DNA of 64,000 nt from Bacteroidota bacterium (GTDB lineage: Bacteria > Bacteroidota > Bacteroidia > Flavobacteriales_D > Crocinitomicaceae). The notes below the pieces were generated by a model. The model worked only from the letters and a program-made list of their open reading frames with translations. It did not search any database and was not told where the DNA came from. The stretch lies in NCBI GenBank assembly GCA_030148165.1, contig JASBTZ010000007.1:310001-374000 (forward strand), written 5' to 3'. The translations under genes were made by a program, and so were the position numbers. Shown piece by piece: positions 60,037-64,000 of this stretch (its first letter is position 1; the number at the start of each line of letters is the position of its first letter).

Positions 60037-60549
60037 ATGTCAAAGTTTAAAAAAGATAGTGGGAAATCGGCACCGGGGATCAACACCTCCTCGTTACCAG
60101 ACATTGTTTTCATGCTTTTGTTCTTCTTTATGGTCGCAACAACAACCAAAGAAGCGGATCCTACCGTACGAGTTGTTCAACCTGAAGGTGTTCGTGCAAC
60201 AGACATGACACCGTACAAACAACGTTCAGAAATTGACTTCGTATATCTTGGGAAGCCGATGAACAAAGCAAGAATAAAAGATTTTAAATCAGGATTCGCA
60301 TTGTTCTTAGACAATGTTGCACAACCTGATCCGGGAGAGCTATACAGCACCAATGTCATCCGACAATGGAAGCTGGATAAGTTCAACACAAAACCGGCAT
60401 CAATGAACAAACCAATCGAATCGGTAATCACCTGTGTGAAAGCGGATAAAGAAGCACCAACAGGAATGATTTTCGATATGAGGAATGAATTACAGGAAAT
60501 TAACGCATTGCAAATTGCTTACGCTGTTAAGGACCTTGGAAATATTTAA
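60037..60549 (+). CDS. exbD: ExbD/TolR-like protein 2
   Basis: A second ExbD of 170 residues, near-normal length. The helix with the essential aspartate is NTSSLPDIVFMLLFFFMVATTT (aspartate around residue 24), followed by the periplasmic domain with LFLDNVAQPDPGELYS and SVITCVKADKEAPTGMIFDMRNELQEINALQIAYAVK. Two different ExbD proteins probably form a mixed dimer in the channel. Last gene of the operon, followed by a strong terminator. Confidence 0.92.
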   Translation: MSKFKKDSGKSAPGINTSSLPDIVFMLLFFFMVATTTKEADPTVRVVQPEGVRATDMTPYKQRSEIDFVYLGKPMNKARIKDFKSGFALFLDNVAQPDPGELYSTNVIRQWKLDKFNTKPASMNKPIESVITCVKADKEAPTGMIFDMRNELQEINALQIAYAVKDLGNI

Positions 60550-60565
60550 TCGTAATTAAGTTTTT

Positions 60566-60598
60566 AAACCCCGATGAAACTTATCATCGGGGTTTTTT
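60566..60598 (+). terminator. Terminator of the exb operon
   Basis: A perfect twelve-pair stem (AAACCCCGATGA with TCATCGGGGTTT) around a six-base loop, with a T-run. Confidence 0.93.
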
Positions 60599-60609
60599 AT
60601 TTTTAGTCC

Positions 60610-61776
60610 ATGGAAAACTTTGAATTCAGAAACCCGACCAAAATAGTATTTGGTAAAGATCAATTAGAAAAACTTCCGGAACTTCTTCAGGAACAGAATG
60701 CCTCAAAGATTATGATTGCCTTTGGCGGAGGTTCGATTAAAAGAACTGGTTTGTACGATGGTATTATCAAAGCTATAGGAGATTCTTTTGAAGTTGTTGA
60801 GTTTGGTGGTATTGAACCAAATCCGGAATACCGAACGCTCATGAAGGCGGTTGAGCTTGCCAGAAGAGAAGATGTGGACTTTGTTATTGCCGCAGGTGGA
60901 GGATCAGTGATAGATGGAGTGAAATTTATTTCAGGAGCAATAAAATATCAAGGTGATCCATGGGACGTAATGGAGAAAAAAGAAGGATGTGAATTTGGTG
61001 AAGCTGTTCCTTTTGGAACCATTTTAACTTTACCCGCAACGGGTTCAGAAGTTAATTCGGGCGCAGTTGTTAGTCGTAAGGAGATCCATGCAAAACGAGT
61101 AATGGGCGGACCACAATTCTTCCCGAAATTTTCCATTTGTGATCCAGGTGTTGTGGCTACTTTACCAAAACGTCAACTGGCGAATGGAATCATTGATGCA
61201 TATGTGCATACACTCGAACAATATCTAACACTGCCAACGGATAATCTGCTACAGGAAAGAGAAGCAGAAGCCATATTATCGACGCTTATCGAAGTTAGTG
61301 ATGTGGTAAACGATCCTGCCAATTATAAACTAGCTTCAAACTTCATGTTGTGTGCTTCTCACGCTTTGAATGGAAATTTAAGATGTGGTGTGCCAACGGA
61401 TTGGGCAACGCATATGATTGGTCACGAGCTTACCGCACATTTTGGCATTGATCATGCGCAAACACTCGCCATCATTTGTCCACGGCTCTATGAACATGAG
61501 TTCGACAAGAAGAAAGCAAAATTAGTTCAATACGGGCAACGGGTCTTTGGTCTTACAGGATCTGATGACGAAATCGCTGCAAGCGCAATTAAACGAACCG
61601 AGGAATTCTTTCACCATCTAGGCGTAAAAACGCGAATAAGTGATTATACGGAAAGTTATGAGGGTATTGATCAAAAGATCATGGAGACCTTCATTGAGCG
61701 TGGTTGGACCGAAATGGGAGAAACGAAAAGTATTTTTCCGGAAGACGTACAAGAGATCGTTCAGGCAAGCTATTAA
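60610..61776 (+). CDS. Iron-containing alcohol dehydrogenase
   Basis: A 388-residue group III (iron-dependent) alcohol dehydrogenase, closest in style to NADPH-dependent YqhD/butanol dehydrogenases that reduce aldehydes. The cofactor motif AAGGGSVIDGVKFI is near residue 97, TLPATGSEVNSGAVVS around 140, and the metal ligands are an aspartate in GIIDAYVHTLEQY and histidines in THMIGHELTAHFGIDHAQTLAI. N-terminus MENFEFRNPTKIVFGKDQLEKL is typical. Likely used for removal of toxic aldehydes; substrate unknown. No -7 box was seen in the short gap after the exb terminator. Confidence 0.93.
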   Translation: MENFEFRNPTKIVFGKDQLEKLPELLQEQNASKIMIAFGGGSIKRTGLYDGIIKAIGDSFEVVEFGGIEPNPEYRTLMKAVELARREDVDFVIAAGGGSVIDGVKFISGAIKYQGDPWDVMEKKEGCEFGEAVPFGTILTLPATGSEVNSGAVVSRKEIHAKRVMGGPQFFPKFSICDPGVVATLPKRQLANGIIDAYVHTLEQYLTLPTDNLLQEREAEAILSTLIEVSDVVNDPANYKLASNFMLCASHALNGNLRCGVPTDWATHMIGHELTAHFGIDHAQTLAIICPRLYEHEFDKKKAKLVQYGQRVFGLTGSDDEIAASAIKRTEEFFHHLGVKTRISDYTESYEGIDQKIMETFIERGWTEMGETKSIFPEDVQEIVQASY

Positions 61777-61793
61777 TGAACCTGAATAGAAGT

Positions 61794-61801
61794 TATATTT
61801 G
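61794..61801 (+). promoter_or_regulatory. Putative -7 box next to the pth start
   Basis: TATATTTG (TAnnTTTG) ends five bases before the pth ATG, implying a leaderless or nearly leaderless mRNA. Confidence 0.45.
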
Positions 61802-61806
61802 TAAGC

Positions 61807-62370
61807 ATGAAGTACCTGATCGTCGGACTGGGAAACCCCGGAGAGAAATACGCTAACACACGACATAACATCGGTTTCAAAGTAGTTGAGGCCTTTGCGA
61901 AAGCATGTGAAGTAAATTTTTCAGTTGACAAGCATGCTGATAAAGCAGTTGCCAAATTTAAGGGGCGTACATTGGTTATAATCAAACCGACAACCTTCAT
62001 GAATCTCTCCGGTAAAGCTGTTAACTATTGGATGCAGGCAGAGAAAATCTCCAAACATAATCTGCTGGTTATCACGGATGACATCGCTTTGCCATTTGGA
62101 AAGTTGCGCATGAAAGGCAAAGGATCTGACGGAGGCCACAATGGACTCAAAGACATTCAGGCAGTGCTCAACACGTCCGAATATGCAAGACTCCGATTTG
62201 GTGTTGGCAATGACTTTCATCCCGGGCAACAAGCAGATTATGTTCTGAGTGAATGGAACCCTGATGAGGCTGCAAATCTCGATGAACGAATCAAGGTCGC
62301 TCTGGAATTCATTAAAGGCTTTTCTACCATAGGTTTACAGCGAACCATGTCTAACTGGAATAACAAGTAA
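61807..62370 (+). CDS. pth: Peptidyl-tRNA hydrolase
   Basis: Frees tRNA from peptidyl-tRNA that drops off ribosomes. The protein opens MKYLIVGLGNPGEKYANTRHNIGF with the catalytic histidine in RHNIG, and has KPTTFMNLSGKAV, DDIALPFGKLRMKGKGSDGGHNGLKDI and RLRFGVGNDFHPGQQADYVLSEW. Length 187 is normal. It stands alone here, away from prs-rplY, and its promoter box touches the gene. Confidence 0.97.
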   Translation: MKYLIVGLGNPGEKYANTRHNIGFKVVEAFAKACEVNFSVDKHADKAVAKFKGRTLVIIKPTTFMNLSGKAVNYWMQAEKISKHNLLVITDDIALPFGKLRMKGKGSDGGHNGLKDIQAVLNTSEYARLRFGVGNDFHPGQQADYVLSEWNPDEAANLDERIKVALEFIKGFSTIGLQRTMSNWNNK

Positions 62371-62386
62371 ATTATTCTAACTGAAC

Positions 62387-62418
62387 TTGCTCATTGGTTT
62401 CAATTCTTGCTATTTTTG
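62387..62418 (+). promoter_or_regulatory. Promoter of asnS with -33 and -7 elements
   Basis: TTG at 62387-62389 and TATTTTTG at 62411-62418 are separated by 21 bases, the clearest two-element Bacteroidota promoter in the window; it ends 20 bases before the asnS ATG. Confidence 0.6.
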
Positions 62419-62438
62419 GTGCTTCAATTTAGCATCAA

Positions 62439-63878
62439 ATGAAAAGACAGAAAATAGCAGCTGTATTGGGTGGCGCGGACATCAATCAGGATGTTCTGGT
62501 CAAGGGATGGGTTCGTTCATTTCGGGCGAATCGTTTCATCGCGTTGAACGATGGTTCAACAATCAAAAATATCCAGGCTGTTGTTGACTTTGAGAACTTC
62601 GACGAAGCACTGTTAAAACGTGTAACGACAGGCTCGGCAATTGCTATAACCGGAAAGCTGGTTGAGTCGCAAGGTGCAGGTCAGGCGGTTGAAATTCAGG
62701 TGGAAAACCTGGAGGTTATCGGTGATGCTAATCCGGATGAGGTTCAGAAGACGGTGATGCAGCCGAAGAAGCATAGCATGGAGTTTCTTCGTGAGCAAGC
62801 GCACCTCCGTTTCAGAACAAATACCTTTGGAGCGGTGTTCAGAATCAGACATGCAGTTGCTTATGCCATTCACAAGTACTTTAACGATAATGGATTCTAC
62901 TATCTGCACACTCCGATTATTACGGGTTCAGATGCTGAAGGAGCTGGAGAGATGTTTCGTGTGAGTATCCTCGACCCAAAGAACCCACCACTGAACGATG
63001 ATGGCGAAGTTGATTTCAAAGAAGACTTTTTTGGGAAGCAGGTTAACCTGACTGTTTCGGGTCAGCTTGAAGCTGAGCTTGGAGCATTGGCTCTTGGACA
63101 GGTTTATACTTTTGGTCCAACATTCCGCGCTGAAAACTCTAACACTTCTCGGCACCTGGCTGAGTTTTGGATGATCGAACCGGAAGTCGCGTTCTACGAT
63201 TTGAAGGACAACATGGACCTTACGGAGGAATTCCTGAAGTACATTGCAAACTATGTTCTTGAAAATTGTGCAGATGATCTGGAATTCCTGAACGAGCGCG
63301 AGGCAAAAGAGCAGCAACAGAAACCGCAAAATGAGCGACATGAACTATCACTTATAGACCGAATCAAGTTTGTCGCAAATAACGAATTCAAGCGATTAAC
63401 ATATACGGAAGCAATTGATGTATTGCGTAATTCGAAGCCCTATAAAAAAGGGAAGTTCGAGTACGATGTGGAGTGGGGTGTTGATCTGCAAAGTGAGCAT
63501 GAGCGATACCTGGTAGAGAAGGAATATAAGTGTCCGGTGATCCTAAGTGATTACCCGGCTGAAATCAAAGCATTTTACATGCGCCAGAATGATGATGGCA
63601 AAACAGTTGCAGCTATGGACGTTCTTTTCCCCGGTATCGGTGAAATAGTTGGAGGATCACAGCGTGAGGAACGATTGGATATACTCAAGAAAAAATGTGC
63701 TGACTTCGATGTGCCTGAAGAAGAAATCTGGTGGTATTTAGAAACACGTAAATTCGGTTCTGTACCTCATGCAGGATTTGGGTTGGGCTTTGAACGTATG
63801 GTCATGTTCGTGACTGGAATGACAAATATTCGCGATGTTATACCTTTTCCACGGACACCACAAAACGCTGAGTTTTAA
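62439..63878 (+). CDS. asnS: Asparaginyl-tRNA synthetase
   Basis: A class II aminoacyl-tRNA synthetase of 479 residues. The N-terminal OB-fold anticodon domain is seen in [22 protein letters not shown]; the catalytic core has class II motif 2 ([27 protein letters not shown]) and motif 3 ([27 protein letters not shown]). [11 protein letters not shown] and the C-terminal [10 protein letters not shown] identify the asparagine enzyme rather than aspartyl-tRNA synthetase. rpoN follows after 54 bases. Confidence 0.97.
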   Translation: MKRQKIAAVLGGADINQDVLVKGWVRSFRANRFIALNDGSTIKNIQAVVDFENFDEALLKRVTTGSAIAITGKLVESQGAGQAVEIQVENLEVIGDANPDEVQKTVMQPKKHSMEFLREQAHLRFRTNTFGAVFRIRHAVAYAIHKYFNDNGFYYLHTPIITGSDAEGAGEMFRVSILDPKNPPLNDDGEVDFKEDFFGKQVNLTVSGQLEAELGALALGQVYTFGPTFRAENSNTSRHLAEFWMIEPEVAFYDLKDNMDLTEEFLKYIANYVLENCADDLEFLNEREAKEQQQKPQNERHELSLIDRIKFVANNEFKRLTYTEAIDVLRNSKPYKKGKFEYDVEWGVDLQSEHERYLVEKEYKCPVILSDYPAEIKAFYMRQNDDGKTVAAMDVLFPGIGEIVGGSQREERLDILKKKCADFDVPEEEIWWYLETRKFGSVPHAGFGLGFERMVMFVTGMTNIRDVIPFPRTPQNAEF

Positions 63879-63932
63879 AAAAGGTACGGTTTTAGTAAAA
63901 TAATAGCTAAATTAAGGTAGAATTAGTCGACT

Positions 63933-64000
63933 ATGGCATTAAAGCAACATCTTCAACAAAAGCTCGAACAGAGGCTTTCTCCACAACAGATTCAGTTGAT
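63933..64000 (+). CDS. rpoN: RNA polymerase sigma-54 factor, 5' end only
   Basis: The window ends 68 bases into this gene. The 22 visible residues (MALKQHLQQKLEQRLSPQQI, then QL) match region I of sigma-54, the activator-interacting segment with the SPQQIQL motif. The rest of the protein lies beyond the window. asnS-rpoN is a common neighbour pair in Bacteroidota. No promoter box was found in the 54-base gap, so it may be read from the asnS promoter. Confidence 0.85.
   Translation, partial: MALKQHLQQKLEQRLSPQQIQL

Noticed and set aside
62387..62587. Plus-strand frame across the asnS start
   Set aside because: It overlaps the asnS promoter and 5' coding region in another frame; no homology is visible.

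Overview
This window comes from a member of the Bacteroidota, most likely a marine-type flavobacterial lineage (order Flavobacteriales, possibly close to Crocinitomicaceae or Cryomorphaceae; the family is an inference). The evidence is alternative complex III next to an aa3-type cytochrome oxidase, three proteins with type IX secretion (Por/T9SS) C-terminal sorting domains, an exbB-X-exbD-exbD TonB-energising cluster, lipoproteins with short lipobox signals, promoter boxes of the Bacteroidota type (TAnnTTTG, usually with no clear -33 element), almost no Shine-Dalgarno sequences, and a tRNA gene without an encoded CCA. Base composition looks even. No transposase, integrase, phage gene, rRNA or CRISPR array was found, so this is mostly conserved chromosomal backbone.

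Layout. 1-5495: end of the alternative complex III operon (actD partial, actE, actF) running into cytochrome c oxidase coxB-coxA, closed by a terminator. 5548-10790: ruvB, queG, then a DUF1800/DUF1501 pair whose second member has a T9SS tag. 10806-13314 (minus): DUF4412-like protein, rseP site-2 protease and a small conserved protein. 13407-16838: YceI lipoprotein, CvpA-like protein, envelope protein, prs and rplY. 16837-20652 (minus): TPR-SpoIIE phosphatase downstream of a secreted amidase. 20799-27800: small lipoprotein, YgiQ radical SAM protein (minus), then a lipoprotein overlapping a giant MORN-repeat protein. 27826-36599: pepA-pdxA, a DUF177-rpmF-plsX-fabH-accB-accC fatty-acid block, and an aldehyde dehydrogenase. 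36651-38823: a collagen-like glycine-rich T9SS protein. 38892-42729: ftsX, DUF3098, uppP, truB, queA. 42779-48089: the second oxidase block (heme O synthase, two subunit III paralogues, subunit IV, two Sco-like proteins, DUF420). 48086-50929 (minus): MBL hydrolase, glycosyltransferase and a collagen-like lipoprotein. 50959-57545: lipoprotein, ppk1, a small antisense membrane protein, galE, an outer-membrane protein, tatD and ansA. 57555-57764: tRNA-Ser(GGA) with a duplicated 3' tail. 57821-60598: exbB-X-exbD-exbD. 60610-64000: iron alcohol dehydrogenase, pth, asnS and the start of rpoN.

How they work together. Two blocks 37 kb apart supply one respiratory branch: ActDEF passes quinol electrons to cytochrome c, CoxAB reduces oxygen, and the second block supplies heme O, subunits III and IV and copper/heme-insertion factors (heme A synthase is not seen here). 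The fatty-acid block makes malonyl-CoA and starts chains for phospholipid synthesis. ftsX, uppP, rseP, the amidase and the ExbB/ExbD cluster serve the envelope. queG and queA belong to tRNA queuosine synthesis.

Most unusual points: the tRNA-Ser tail repeat; the ~150-residue insertions at the same loop of both subunit III paralogues; a Sco paralogue that has lost its copper histidine; two collagen-like glycine-rich exported proteins with different anchoring; and the 1270-residue MORN protein. No gene-free stretch exceeds about 205 bases.
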